Below are positions 12,646 to 24,760 of a stretch of 64,000 nt of DNA, one piece after another. The stretch comes from Brienomyrus brachyistius. Lineage: Eukaryota > Chordata > Actinopteri > Osteoglossiformes > Mormyridae. A program made the position numbers and the translations under genes. Numbering within the stretch: position 1 is the stretch's first letter; each line of letters opens with the position of its first letter. The stretch is from positions 14,360,863 through 14,424,862 of the forward strand of contig NC_064542.1 in the NCBI RefSeq assembly GCF_023856365.1. The letters are read 5' to 3'. The notes beneath the pieces were generated by a model. That model saw only the letters and a program-made list of their open reading frames with translations, searched no databases and had not been told where the DNA came from.

Positions 12646-14339
12646 TACAAAACTAGGGGTGGAAACTCAACCCCAACTGTGGAGGTGTGAGAATATTGTG
12701 CTTCCCACTGAGGCACCATACAGCTCATCATATTTATTACTCATAGGAAAGTTTAATTAAGGGTGATAAACACTCATATTCAATACCCTAATGGATTTAA
12801 GTGTTTAATCAGTGGATGAGATTCTGTAATATAGTAGGGTTGAGGGACACACTGCATGCTTTTACATTAAAAGCAAACGTTGTCAGGGCTTTAAAAGTAC
12901 AATTAGGCGGGCATGCTCTTCCTCCTGCGACAGAAGAGCCGCACATGCAGGGTCATCAGAATGCAGCAAGGTGCTGAGCTTTAAAACGATTCTGAAAATC
13001 CACCAGGAAGTAATTGGCTGACTGTTATCTGACAATGTTCGCAACAGTGTATTGCTGGATTTCTTAGGAGACGTAAAGAGCAGCTCCGCTTCCTTAATGC
13101 AGTATGTTTTACTGACATTTTGGGTCATCGGTTGTGGGGCTGGTTAAGATGTATGAGGTGGGAGGGAGTGTCTACTCGAGCAACGTGCTCCATCAAGAGT
13201 TTTTGTAATTAAGAAGGTTTCACCAGAGAGCTGCTGTGTGCCCCTGGAAATGAATGGAATTAAACTGGCATTAAGGCAAGACGGAGATGGACCAGTTGTT
13301 TACTGCAGCACAGTAAGTGTCTCTGAGACGAGCCCTTCTCCAATCAGCCGGTGCTTTCCTGTCATCAACACACTCAAATCCGCACACGTGTCTCTACTAG
13401 CCGAATCATCCTACCCACACACTCCTTCCTTAAGCCATAAAAAACACGTGAACACGCGCTATAAATATGCAGCAGAGTAAGCATATTTGGCACCTACAAT
13501 ATGCTAAAAAATTATTATTTTGACATACGAACCTCACATATGCAAACGGAAAAAATATCCATTCTAATCACAGAACACCGAGTTTCATCAGATAAGGGGG
13601 CACTGTGCTCTAAAATCATTAGTATTAAAGTTATTCAGTCCATTTGTCAAAGATGAAATGCATGCCTACAGACTGCTTAAGGTAACCACTCGAAGCTCCA
13701 CTCTTTCTTTACCCTGTGAATTGCTGAGCTCACGGAAATCGCCCTGATTTGTAATGGTGGCTAAAAAACATTGTGACCAAAGAAATCATAGGAAACATTC
13801 CTAGATTTATTTATATCTTGGGAGTATCGAATCCCTCTGTTATATTCCGCTTTTTTCAGTATAACTTCCCTATAAGTTCAAAGTGTCCCTCGGGAGACTT
13901 GCAGACAGTGTGTCAGCTTCTCTGTCACGCTGTCAGCCAATGAATTGCTCCGTGACACATTCCTAGGCAGAACAGCTATTGCTGGGCAAAGGAATGATGT
14001 TTCTACCCTTGCTGGTAACCACCAACTAGCAGGCACCCCAAGAAGCTCTTACATAGTGTCCAGCTGAAATATTCATGACTTAAACCCTTTTGCTCAGGAT
14101 AGACCAGTGCAGCTAAACGTTGGAAACTAATGTGGTATAGATTTTAAATAGCTGATTAGCAAAGATCACGAGACAAAGGGCACCTTGGACGGAATGCCAG
14201 TCCCTCACTGAGCCATACATGCGCACTCTATGACAAACTAAGTGACACCAATCCACTTGAACATATGGGCAGAATCCAGAGTGTTGAATTACTTAGTCTA
14301 TTATGACATCTACCCATTCTAATGAGATTCTCTGCAGCA
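12646..14339. other. No gene seen
   Basis: Short frames only. Nothing recognised. Confidence 0.6.
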
Positions 14340-14560
14340 AACTGATCGTTATCTGCTGCCTGTTAGTGCTGCTGGAATGGTTCTGGAGCTAGTTATGTTA
14401 CTTAGCCTTGCGATTAGCCTGCATTGCCTTCGTAGTTAAAAGCTTGCTGAGCATGACACATTCGTGCTACTGTGCTAATGATTGCATCATTACAAGAAAC
14501 AATAATCATTGTCTGTTAATTAGGGTGGCTATTAGTTCAAGGGTCTGTCCAATCACTTTA
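14340..14560. promoter_or_regulatory. Candidate conserved non-coding enhancer
   Basis: A 17-bp palindrome TAATGATTGCATCATTA (14476-14492) holds two facing homeodomain-type TAAT sites. Seven bases on, ACAATAATCATTGT (14499-14512) is an inverted pair of SOX sites (ACAAT/ATTGT) with 4-bp spacing, as used by SOX dimers. TTAATTAG follows at 14516. No frame or repeat explains the block. The enhancer role is inferred from site density only. Confidence 0.35.
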
Positions 14561-14935
14561 CTGCACAGTGACTTTTGTCTGTCCACCCCAAAGGAATAGG
14601 TGATGGGCATTGATTAAATGAGATGGCCTTGATGGGCAGCTGGAGGTATGGGACTAGTTACGCCACAAATAAATCTGAGATGCTTACAAGAAAAGGTCAA
14701 AGTCCTAAAAGGCCCCTTGTCTTATTAATGGGCCATTTTATTAAGGAAAAAAACCCCACTGATGCCACAGTCTTGGTGACTCAGCATTTATCTGCCTTTA
14801 TTTAACAAGTACTTTGCCACCTTCGTGCAGCACTTTCCTTATAAAGGGCCACAAGCTGTCAGAAAGAAATCCATTTGCAGAGCCCATGTTATTGTCTTAT
14901 TGGAATGCTTTCATTATCTTACCATGCATTTATGT

Positions 14936-15015
14936 TTATTTATTTAACAGATGCTTTTGTCCAAAGCGATCTACAAGCAAGACAGATAAAAGAGTACACA
15001 TGCAGTACACAGTCT
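14936..15015. repeat. Short dispersed fish repeat
   Basis: TTTAACAGATGCTTTTGTCC, then AAAGCGATCTACAAG, matches a repeat seen throughout fish genomes. Class not known to me. Confidence 0.55.
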
Positions 15016-15112
15016 GTATTTGCTTTCAATTATACCAATGTTACAATTCATACTAGACAGTGAAAATAGCAGAAATGCCTGGAGCAAGCTTAAAATTATG
15101 CATTCATTCGTC

Positions 15113-15240
15113 ATACATACTTGTCCTATGCAGGGCCCTGGGGGTCCAGAGCCTATGCCAGAAGCTATAGGCGCAAGGCAGGGAATAACCCAGGATAGGG
15201 TGCAGCATTCAGAATTTGGTAAGTCTAATTTACCTTAGTG
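15113..15240 (-). mobile_element. SINE 3' fragment
   Basis: CCAGAGCCTATGCCAGAAGC, then GGCGCAAGGCAGGGAATAAC, match the SINE 3' half in complement. Confidence 0.6.
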
Positions 15241-18029
15241 TGTTTTTGAGCTGGGGGAGGGGGTGGAGCAAGGAGAACCCAAAAGAAACCCTGCAATGAA
15301 ACAGGGAAACCGAACGCGAACATTTTGCCCAGGGGCCCACACAACCCATAATCCGTCCCTGCTTTTTACATTCCACCCATCAGGTCAGTCCGCACAGGTA
15401 CAAACAGACTAAAAAAGAGTTTTTTCCGGCCATAAACCTGCTGAACTCTGAAGCCCCTCAATTTGAAATGATCTCTCACTGAATATGTACAATAAGTTAT
15501 AGTATGCTGGTCATGTGCAATACACTTTTTAGTAATATATGCAATAATATACTGTTGCTGTACACTGGTGCAATAAAAATTCTTTCTGGTTTTTCAAAGA
15601 CTTGACCTTGTATATGGCATATTTGTTGAGCATTTTTTGCAAGATAATTTTATTTATAGCTTTAATTTTGTTTTTATTTTGTATTTATTAATGCATTTTT
15701 GGGGCTGTCATGAAAGTAACTTTGTTGTGTTACAGAATGAGGATAAAGTGCTTGAAAGGAACTGTGTTTTTTTATTTCTAAATTATTTAACCAGCGGATA
15801 GGGCAGCAGCCAATTCAAAATATAAAGCTTTGCCCAGTGCTCAGCTGTCAGTGTTATTAGCAGAAAATCCTTTTGTCAGTGGCAGTTTAGAAAAGGATGA
15901 GTTGCAAGACAAAGTTATGATGCTTCTGCGGTCTGCACTCCACTTGTTGGGGTCGGCGTGAGCATGAGCGAACGGCCATGAGACCGGATACATTTAAAGC
16001 ACCTACAATGTTCATTAAAAGATTATTTGTGGAGCAAAGAAAAGGGGCAAAGCTGAGCGGAGTCTCTCTTGTCAAAGACTTAGGTTTTGTATCTGCCTAA
16101 TTGCCAGCTTTTTTTTTTTTGTCTCGAGAAGCGTTATCTTCAGTGGAAACACATTGAAAATGGCTGAGTATTTTATCAGCACCAGGAGTAACCCAGGATT
16201 CAAGTATGGTAGAGAATATAAACACAACGAAACAAGCAGCATCATTACCTCAGGGAATAAGTTCTCAGCAGAATGCCATTATGAGATACTGATACGAGCA
16301 CCAAGACCAGCTTGCTCCCCCTTGTTACGGCATTAATCTTTTTTGTCGGGGTGTGCTTGTCTGTCGGTTGAATGATACGGACCTCTGCGCCGTGAACAGA
16401 TCTTCTTTAATTCCTTCTGGCTCTCATGTCAATCCAACTTTCTGGCTCCAAGGTTCATCTCAATCGGAACAATCAGACAGAAAGCTTTTACTGCTGTTGG
16501 CAGTCCCTTCTCATGAAGCTATTTGCCGGTGATAGCAGGTGCTTGATTGTAGAGGAGTTCGCTGTTATTTCCTAGACCGTGTTGCGCTTCGTATTACAGA
16601 ACCATGTCCTCTGTCCAACCCTTATTGTAAGATAGGGAAGCTGCCACAACCCAGTGCTTATTTAAGGTAACTCACGTTGAAAAGAGACATATGGTGGTTA
16701 GATGTTTTTTTTTTTAATATAATATTTATGAAAATGATAAACATTCTAAGGACAGATGAAAATGTAAGAGTTATATAATGGGAACTGTCATCTTGAGTGA
16801 CTAGCCAAGGGACCATGTTCTAACTGGGCATTACCAGTGCCGGGAGCTATAATTCGGAGGTAGGAACCATTACTCATTGTTCAGTCTTCTTTTGACGTCT
16901 ACTTGCCTGCTTGGAGTGCTGTCTTTCCCAGCTTTGTTTCCCACTTCATTCTTGCTTCTATCTTCCTTCTTTCATCTAAGCTTAATTTCCCTGGTTCCTC
17001 ATCAAGGGTGGAATAATTCATAGGCTATTCTAGTCTATAGCCTAGAGCTATTGACAAACAACAGCGCCCCACCCCACCTCGGGAAAAATGGAATGGTGAG
17101 TTAAATTGGCAACACCTGAGTGTCCATGCTGATGTCAGCCTAGGGCTGTGAGATTAACGTAATCCCCACCCCTCCTGTGTTCATGTTTTATCAGAGTTTT
17201 TCTAGACTTCTTTCACCCAATGACAACCTTGCGTTCTGATTTGAAACTGATGTTTTTAATTCATCTACCCTAATTAACCCTAACTGTTAATTTTATAGCC
17301 ATAATGCATTTAAAGTCATAGAACATGATTTCTTTGATCATATTAGCACTTGCAGTATTTTGATTCCAAAATGAGAGAACAGTATGAGCAAAGATTTTTA
17401 ACAGACACCAATAATATTCCTTCCTAGTTGTAAACTATGTAAGAGCTCTGGTTGTGACATTGCATAAAATCCCAGAATGAATTGCTAAGATCAAAACATT
17501 CAGTTAATCTCATGGGGAAGCTGACGGAGGGGAAAGGTGAGAAAACATTTTGGTAAATTTTGCTTTAAAAAATTGCCAGACTGAGGCATAAATAGGAAAA
17601 AAATCATTATTTGCAATGTTTGGTTTATTTTACTGAAGGCCAATAATTTAAAGTAAGAATCTTTGCAGTTATTAAGTGCACTTCCAATGGTTTTCAAATT
17701 TCTGCTTTTGGACCCATTTCCCAAACAGGTTTAGACTATTAAAATTGTACATTCCAAAGTTCCACAAATTCCAATGCACAAAGCTATAGTCCACTGTCCT
17801 TGCTGAAATTTTCTGGGTGATTTCATAGTGTTTCAATCTGCCTGTTGAGTTCATGCAATTATGTGTACCTGCAGTATACGCAAGGCATGCAATTAAAATA
17901 CTTAATAGTTTGACATCCCTACTTTTAATACATTGCCCTTTCTTTTCTTAATGTCATCCCTTCATGTAGCCTTTTCAAAAGCATTGATATTCAGCTTGTA
18001 CTTGCTTGCAAGTAATATTTCTGTTGGAG
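15241..18029. other. No gene seen
   Basis: Mostly AT-rich non-coding sequence. Nothing recognised. Confidence 0.6.
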
Positions 18030-18345
18030 ATGAATAATCTGTGTCACGCCCCAAAAGCACCGGGAGATGCAATGAAACCCCAAGGCAGCCTGGGTGAAGG
18101 TTAAACCCTGAAGGAGACTTTATTGGAGTGATTACAGCTGTAGCAGGTCCCTACTAGGACCTACAGGGAGATTGGACAAGTGAGAGGGAAACAAGGACTC
18201 GACTGGGGACCACAAGGCCGGGGGCACATATATATATGCTGAGGACAGACAGGTGTCATCACAATAGACAAGAAATAACACAGGTGAGGTCCGTAATTAC
18301 ATCCGACGAGGGAGATGTGTCAATCTGTACATCACACTTTTAAAC
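18030..18345. other. Repeat-like block of unknown class
   Basis: It begins TGTGTCACGCCCC and ends near ACATCACAC. TGT/ACA-like ends could suggest a solo LTR, but no partner copy or clear duplication is visible. No gene seen. Confidence 0.25.
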
Positions 18346-18350
18346 AAATA

Positions 18351-18433
18351 TGTGACCCATCACCACAAAATGAGTCTTATGGGTGTATTTCTACCAGTGC
18401 GACTTAGGACTCATTTCGTGGTGATGGGTCACA
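18351..18433. repeat. 26-bp inverted repeat, 31-nt loop
   Basis: The arm 18351-18376 (starting TGTGACCCATCACCAC) and the inverted arm 18408-18433 differ at one base. The structure is likely a MITE end or core. No coding capacity. Confidence 0.9.
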
Positions 18434-18732
18434 TGCTGTATGTGATATGTAATTTCACATACTTGAGAATACAGTATTTATTTATATCATATGCTACTCT
18501 CATTTAAGGATTTTTAGCTATTTTCCCCAAATAGTTTTAAGATCAAATAACACAAAACTAGACTAAATGTTCTTGAATCTCTCAGTTTCATTGTACCATC
18601 TCATTTGCCATACCCACATAACTCTAATTTCTTTATTTTCAATCAATCTTGGCTGATACCGACATGTTAACTAACAAATAATGCATCTCTAGCAATAACT
18701 GTCATCAGGCCTGGTACTTTATGTTTTTTATG

Positions 18733-18863
18733 GCAGTGTTTTCCAACCCAGTCCTTGAGGACCCACAGATGGTCCATGTTTTTGTTCCCTCCCAGTAGGG
18801 GGGAAAAATAAAAAACACGGACTGTCTGTAGGTCCCAGAGAATCAAATTAGGAAGCACTATTC
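18733..18863. mobile_element. Palindromic MITE-like repeat
   Basis: Left AGTGTTTTCCAACCCAGTCC, then TGAGGACCCACAGATGGTCC. The right side (GGACTGTCTGTAGGTCCCAG to AGGAAGCACTATT) is the diverged inverse. This belongs to a common fish palindromic repeat type. Confidence 0.65.
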
Positions 18864-19689
18864 TAGGGCACTGATCGAACAGTGGAGGTTAACCTTCTTC
18901 AGAATTATGAAACAGCTTCTGTAGATTGAGAGATTGGGAGCCTCTCAAGTCACCGTGAGCTCAAACTGATCTCTTTCATGGTCAACATGGAATGTATTGC
19001 ACAGCAGTTGGAACTTGGTATTCGCCTGATTGGATAATATCGTCGGCCCTGGAACTAACTGAAATGTACACATATACTGTATATCCACCCATCCTAAAGA
19101 ATTACTCATGTGCATATGTGCTTTGCGGTCCCATCCAGCTTCCTTACTTCCTACAGTACCTATGCAGTTTCTGTTCTGTCATATCCTTCATGAAGTGCAA
19201 AATGAAACAATTATCCTGATATAGGTAAAGCATCCTCAATTTAAAAATGGGCTATTTCCTCAAAGTCTGCAAAGTGAAGGAACTGACCACCAGCCGGACT
19301 ACTCATATGTAGTATGAATACAATTAAATCTTCGTTTAACCCTTTTGCTAAAAAAATACACTACTTCTGCAGGTGACCATATTGCATGTGTTGTTTATTT
19401 CAAACATTCAATGAATATTCTGGTGCAGATTCCTGAGAGGTGGAGAGGGCACCTGCAGGTGAGAGATGGGTATTTCGAGATCTAGGTATAAACATCTTTC
19501 AGCATTTCAATGGGTAATGTTTGAATTTGTCATTGGGATTGTTATAGGGGTACTTGGGTATGGCTTAAGACCATGGAATTTAGGCTCTGGTCAGGAGAAA
19601 TCTGAGTGACAGGGACAGATCCATTGATCAAATCTGTATTTTAAGTTCGGTGTTTGGGTTGCCTCAGTGTACATGTGTGCCGAACAAGG
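18864..19689. other. No gene seen
   Basis: Unrecognised sequence before the LINE remnant. Confidence 0.6.
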
Positions 19690-21515
19690 AGCTGCACTCA
19701 AAGATCCCACGTTCAAGAGCAAAATCAGGTCAGTGGGGCGGTAGATCTTGCTGTGGAGGGAAGCGATGGAACTTGTTCGAATTACAATGGAGCAACCATG
19801 ACCGGACCCTCTCATGTAAAAGCATGGGAGGCAGAATTTGCTTAAATGAAGGTTGGTGGAAAAACCCTCATTCTTTGCTCATCACTCTAAGAGACTTTAA
19901 CAATGCAAACTTGAGAAAAGAGCTACTAAAATATTGGCAGCATGTTTCTTGTGCTGTAAAGGAAGTAAAAGCACTCAGGCATTTTTACACCTTGATTAAG
20001 GATGCATATTCCTCTACTCCCTTGGGGTAAGACAACTGAGCCTATAGAGGAACTGAAGAGATGCTTTGATATAACAGACTGGAGTGAATACACAGACACA
20101 GTGACATCATATATCTTCTATCTATACTTCTGTGACAATGCCTATATCCTTACAAAGACGTAATATGCAGTAATGACAAGCCCCAGTTTAGTGTTAAACT
20201 CAAGCACCTGCACTATATACTGTAAAAGTACTGTGTTGCAGGAGTAGAGACAAGGACTTCTATAAGAAGGCTACATACAGGTTGGAAAAAGGAATAACGG
20301 CAGCCAAAAACAAATACCCAGGAAAGTTGGAAAAACAGTACCCATCTAATATTTCCTCAGTGTGGAGAGGTTTGCAAGCAATCACACAATCCAAAAAAAA
20401 ATTGTCACCCTCCACTGATGATTGTCCACTAGCTAACGATCTGAACACCTTCTACGGCTGATTTGAAAGGACTGTTTCGGGACCATTACCTATCTAAAAT
20501 TCACTCCTCCACTCCCACCATGCGGCTTTTGTCATCTGCTTTGTGCTGATCATCACCACTAATTAGCTGCGAAGAAGTTGAACATCCTATTCAAAAAGCC
20601 AAAAAAAAGCAAGGAAAGCACCAGGCCCTGATGGCGTAACTCCACCATAAGCTACAGTAGCAGCCCTATTCACAGACATCCTCCATCAATCCCTAAATCT
20701 CTGCATTGTCCAAGCCTGCTTCAAAAATTCAACAATCATACCAGTCCCCAAAAAGCCAAGAATTCAAGGCATGAATGATTACAGACTGGTCACCCTGACA
20801 TCAGTAGTTATGAAGACTCTTGAGAGACTTGTGCTTCCTGTTGGACTCTCTGCAGTTTGCATATTGGACAAACAGGACCACAGAAAGACACAGTCAACAT
20901 GGGACTCCACTTCAGTTTGAAGTCGCTTGGAACTTATGTCAGAATTTTGTTCATTGACTTCAGCTCAGTGTTCAATACTATAATTCCATCTCTGTTGCAG
21001 ACTAAACTTAACCAGTTGTCTGTACCTGATGCCACATGCCATCGGATCACTGACTTCCTAGCTGACAGGAAGCAACCTGTGAGGTGCAGTTTTACACTGA
21101 TATCATAGAGTCTGGCCTCACATCCTCACAGGCCGTTTGGTTTGGATCATGCACCACAAGTGAAAAAGCGCATCATCAGCTCAGCAGAAAACATCATGAG
21201 CTGCATTCTGCCTTTTTTGCAGGAGCTCTACTACAACAGATGTTATAAGAAAGAGGTCAAGATTCGACCCCATCTTTCAGCCGCTACCTTCAGGGGTGAG
21301 ATATTGGACTATTAAAATGAGAACTTCAAGATTCAGAGACATCTTCTTCCAATGGAACGTGGTTCATCCAATTGCTCATCTTGTTACACATCGTTCACAA
21401 TCATTCAGGAATCCTACTTTTTAATGATATATGTTGCCCTTTATTTAACATATTTTCTTCTTTGTTTGATCTCAGAGCCACCTTGCTTGACCAATAAAGA
21501 CAGATTCTGATCCTG
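19690..21515 (+). mobile_element. Decayed non-LTR LINE (CR1/L2/Rex1 group)
   Basis: Fragments of the endonuclease-reverse transcriptase protein appear in order. There is an endonuclease-like piece (DRTLSCKSMGGRICLNEGWW, about 19800-19860), then DFNNANLRKELLKYWQHVSC (about 19890), the linker (YRLEKGITAAKNKY, about 20270-20320), the RT start (KAPGPDG, about 20615-20640) and VPKKPRIQGMNDYRLVTLTS (about 20745-20810). RT motif A (FIDFSSVFNTIIP) and a C-terminal piece at 21180-21320 follow. The 3' end near 21490 has AATAAAG. There are many stops and frame changes, and the RT segment with the catalytic YADD region is missing around 21110. Confidence 0.85.
20857..21108 (+). pseudogene. LINE reverse transcriptase fragment
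   Basis: The longest unbroken piece of the LINE. Its translation contains FIDFSSVFNTIIPSLLQTKL, which is RT motif A with the catalytic aspartate at about 20956, and ITDFLADRKQPVRCS, which is motif B-proximal. The second catalytic motif does not follow. It could not make an active enzyme. Confidence 0.85.
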
Positions 21516-22160
21516 TTACAGTTTATGCATGCATGCGATTAATTTAAAAACAATAATGCCTTATTATTTTAAATAGTGTAAAGTATGAACATTCAGGATC
21601 ACGGACAGCCCGGCAATGTGTTGTGTGTATATGGCAAGACGTTTTAGCTTTATTTAATTTTGTAGGGTCCATCGGGTAGTGGGGATTAAACAGTGTTTCG
21701 ATCAGCCAGTATAGTACATGAGATTATATGTGGAAAAATGAAATGCTACAATGAAATAACTTTTTTGTGTACGTGTAGAGCAATTGACATTGCCTTGTAG
21801 GTATATTAAAATTTAATTTGTTGCGCTGACTTAATGATTTCTACTCATTTTCCCCTCAAACATATCATTAGCGTAACAGTTTTAAGAATAACACAAAACT
21901 AGGTGATTTTTTTTTTTAATGTGAACTTTATTGCATGTAACTCACAATAAACAATCAATTTATATGATACAATGTTTTTTGCTCTTTTTTTGGTTTTGTT
22001 TTGTTAGCTTTTTCTCATCCATTTCATTTCATTTTATTTCATTTTATGACTGATTAGATATGTTTATTACAGAAATAAATGGTAATATAGTACAACTGAT
22101 TACTTGCACTAAACACAAAATCGACAGTTAGACAAGTAGTCTAATCAGACCCTTTGTTAA

Positions 22161-22216
<56 letters not shown>

Positions 22217-22469
22217 AGAAAAGGGATATATTACGGTAATGAGTTTGTGAGAATGACCCATGTGTACTTATTTTGTGTAATTCTACATTAATTTGGGGAT
22301 CCAATCTGTAAACATTTATTATGATTATTATGACTTTTTGCTGTTAGATGTGAATAGCCATGATTAATCACAGAAAAGTCAATTTTTAAAATCGATTCAG
22401 AACCATATACTAAGTTCTGAAAGGACAATGTTGACAAGACAATCCTTGGTTACCCAAACAGAAAACTGG
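21516..22469. other. No gene seen
   Basis: AT-rich. Holds the poly-A/(TA)n tract and CATTTCATTTTATTTC-like simple sequence near 22020. Confidence 0.6.
22159..22214. repeat. Poly-A followed by (TA)n
   Basis: About 20 A, then about 18 TA units. Confidence 0.95.
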
Positions 22470-22570
22470 TGATCCTGATACCCCGTTTCCACTAATGCGG
22501 TGCGAGTGATGGGAATGTTCCCAATATGGAAAAGCTGGTCTCAAAGCTGACACCACATCACATCACATCA

Positions 22571-22875
22571 TAAACCCATCTATTTTCTGTAACCACTTCT
22601 TCCATTCTGGGTTGTGGGGGATCTGGAGTCAACAGACATAAGGCAGGAAACAACCCAGAACGGAGCACCAACTCATCGCAAGGCACTCGCACATCTATGG
22701 GAAATTTCCTAACTCTGATTCTCAGCATTTTTGTGGTCTGTCTGGGGGAGAGCGGAGTACCTGGAGGATACCCCATGGCAGCATGGGGAGAACATGCGAA
22801 CTCCACAAATACTGTATGGAGTCGTGGTGGAGACTCGAACCTGGGTCCCAAAGGTGTGAGGCAAAACAGTCCAAA
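22571..22875 (-). mobile_element. tRNA-derived SINE, partial head
   Basis: The minus strand has the B-box-like GGTTCGAGTCTCC near 22830-22842, followed by the CATGTTCTCCCC and GGTACTCCGCTC body and the end ATTTTCTGTAACC in complement. It lies inside the decayed PIF/Harbinger element, so it inserted later. Confidence 0.8.
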
Positions 22876-23668
22876 ATGTATTTTTTATAACATGACGCAC
22901 AAGAGAGTTGGTTCCCATTTTGATTTAAATAAATAGGACCTACCTACCTTGAGTAATAGACTGTGAAATTATACTCTGATGTCTCACAAAATGCAATGCT
23001 ATTTCTTCTAACAAAGTCGCGGTAGGAAAAAAAAGACCAATTTAATGTGTTAATGTTCCTTTTGTGATCAACCCTGTCTCCTGCAAGTTCCTGCTACAGT
23101 ACTTGCGGGTGGCTCTAAAGGCTGTAGAGATTGTCAGCGGAAGCGGAGTCACCTCCAGATCTCCCGCATAGCCAGATTCCCCACCATTACCAACAGATCG
23201 ACGAAAAGCAAGCTAGCAGTCTGTTGACAAAAGCGACGACTCATTGGCCGCGGCTTTAAATTCCACCACCAGTATGTTTGAGGAAATGTGCAACCCAGGC
23301 GTTGTTGTTACAAATTACTTGCCATTTAGAATGTGTTCTAATGTTTTTGTATTTTAGACCAACATATTAATAAGGCTTTGCAAGTTTGACTATAATTTAT
23401 TAATTTTTAATTGCAATTAATTTTCTTTGGTAAGGTGTCGATAATTGTGATGACAACAACATCGCCGCAGCAAACCCGGCAACACCTTGTACAAGGCCCA
23501 CTGATGTCAGAAGAGGTGAATAAAAATGGAGTGCACTTCATACTGCACAACTACAGCAACCTTTACACACAATAGGCCAACAAATTAGCCTAACCAGCCT
23601 TTCATATAAAACAACAATTCATGCTGGCTGGGAAATTAAATTGAGGATGTATTTTAAAAACAACGCTG

Positions 23669-23850
23669 TTGTTCCAGGGGGAAAGGAAGCTGAATCAACA
23701 GGACCTGCTGGAGTACAGTGAGAGGTCCAGTGAGAAATTTCTGGAACACTGGAGAGCAGTGACTGCCTTCCTTAATAAAATGGAGGCACCAGAACAGCTG
23801 TGCTGGGGCTCATGGAATGCATGGTGGCTGCTGAGAAGAAACAGTAGATT
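23669..23850 (+). pseudogene. Possible Harbinger Myb/SANT-like protein remnant
   Basis: The frame reads QDLLEYSERSSEKFLEHWRAVTAFLNKMEA, similar in style to the C-terminal region of the Myb-like DNA-binding partner encoded by PIF/Harbinger transposons. It points towards the transposase remnant at 24020-24265, as in two-gene Harbinger elements. The identity is inferred from style and context only. Confidence 0.4.
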
Positions 23851-24019
23851 TCATTTGCTTAAATGTTGCACTCTGCACTTTGCAATAATGATTCATTTTA
23901 TTTCATTCCATTATTTTCAGCATTCTAAATCATTCTCACATTAACTTTTGTGACACATCAGTTTCCCTGTATTTTAAAGTGCTCCATTAATGCAGTTAGA
24001 TCTTCACTTCCTTCTTGCT

Positions 24020-24265
24020 GGCCATTCTACGGTAAAAGGTATTGGGGGCCGCATGTTGACATGGTTCTTCGTAAATGTTGTGCAACACGAACCAATGTCG
24101 TTGTCATACGCACTTTGCAGTCATTTCAGAGACACTTCCATCTTCCTTCAAGCCTCCCAAACGTCATCTCCACAACAGACCATGGACTGCTGATTTTGTA
24201 GTTGTATATCTGCTGCTCTGGAGTCAGTCAAAGGGCTTCATAAGCCACTTTTGTAGTTCAGTACC
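24020..24265 (-). pseudogene. PIF/Harbinger transposase C-terminal remnant
   Basis: Minus-strand translation across frameshifts gives LMKPF, then PEQQIYNYKIS, SVVEMTFGRLEGRWKCL, a stop, NDCKV and, in another frame, VLHNI-EEP. This matches the end of HARBI1-like DDE transposases (DDE_Tnp_4), where the catalytic glutamate sits in the VVE-FGRLKGRW block. Stops and frameshifts show that it is dead. Confidence 0.8.
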
Positions 24266-24394
24266 ATGCCTACCCTAAAAAGGTGACTGACTGTTTAGTG
24301 TTAATAGATGGTAGCTAGCCTCCAGTGTACAGTGGCAACATGCTTTCTTACAGGTATACACAGATCGTAGTTGGTGTTTCTTTTCCAACATAAG

Positions 24395-24760
24395 TAATGA
24401 AAAGACGCAGGTGAAACTCGACAGTTTTGGACCCCAGGGTTGCGAGCTCACCATGCTCCTCTACATCCATGACTTTATTACAGTCCACTTCCAAACACCA
24501 TTGTGACGTTCACATACTGTATGACCACAGCAAGTGAGTCTGCAGAGGCGAGATCCACAGACTGTCAACATGGTCTGGCACTATACATGGTCAAGACCAA
24601 AGAACTTATCTTTGACTTCAGGAGAAGACGCATTGAGCTCACTCCCATCCATATTAATGGTGCCTCAGTAGAAAGAGTCTCCAGCTTCAAACTCGTGGAG
24701 ACCCATGTAATGAAAGACCTCTGACGGTCCAACAACCCTGAGTTATTCTTAATATAAGTA
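24395..24760 (+). mobile_element. Second LINE fragment (RT C-terminal side)
   Basis: The frame at 24503-24724 includes VKTKELIFDFRRRRIELTPI, then HINGASVERVSSFK, which is the segment after the RT catalytic site in fish LINEs of the same group. This is the part lacking in the copy at 19690-21515. It ends in a stop at 24722-24724. Confidence 0.75.

Larger units (their letters stand above)
22470..24350. mobile_element. Decayed PIF/Harbinger-type element with nested SINE
   Basis: Extent inferred from the two gene remnants and from the repeat-like left part (ACCCCGTTTCCACTAATGCG at 22482 and GC-rich sequence at 23080-23280). Terminal inverted repeats could not be placed with confidence. A SINE interrupts it at 22571-22875. 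Confidence 0.5.

Noticed and set aside
18030..18345. Solo LTR
   Set aside because: TGT/ACA-like ends alone are weak. No target duplication, primer site or second copy is visible.
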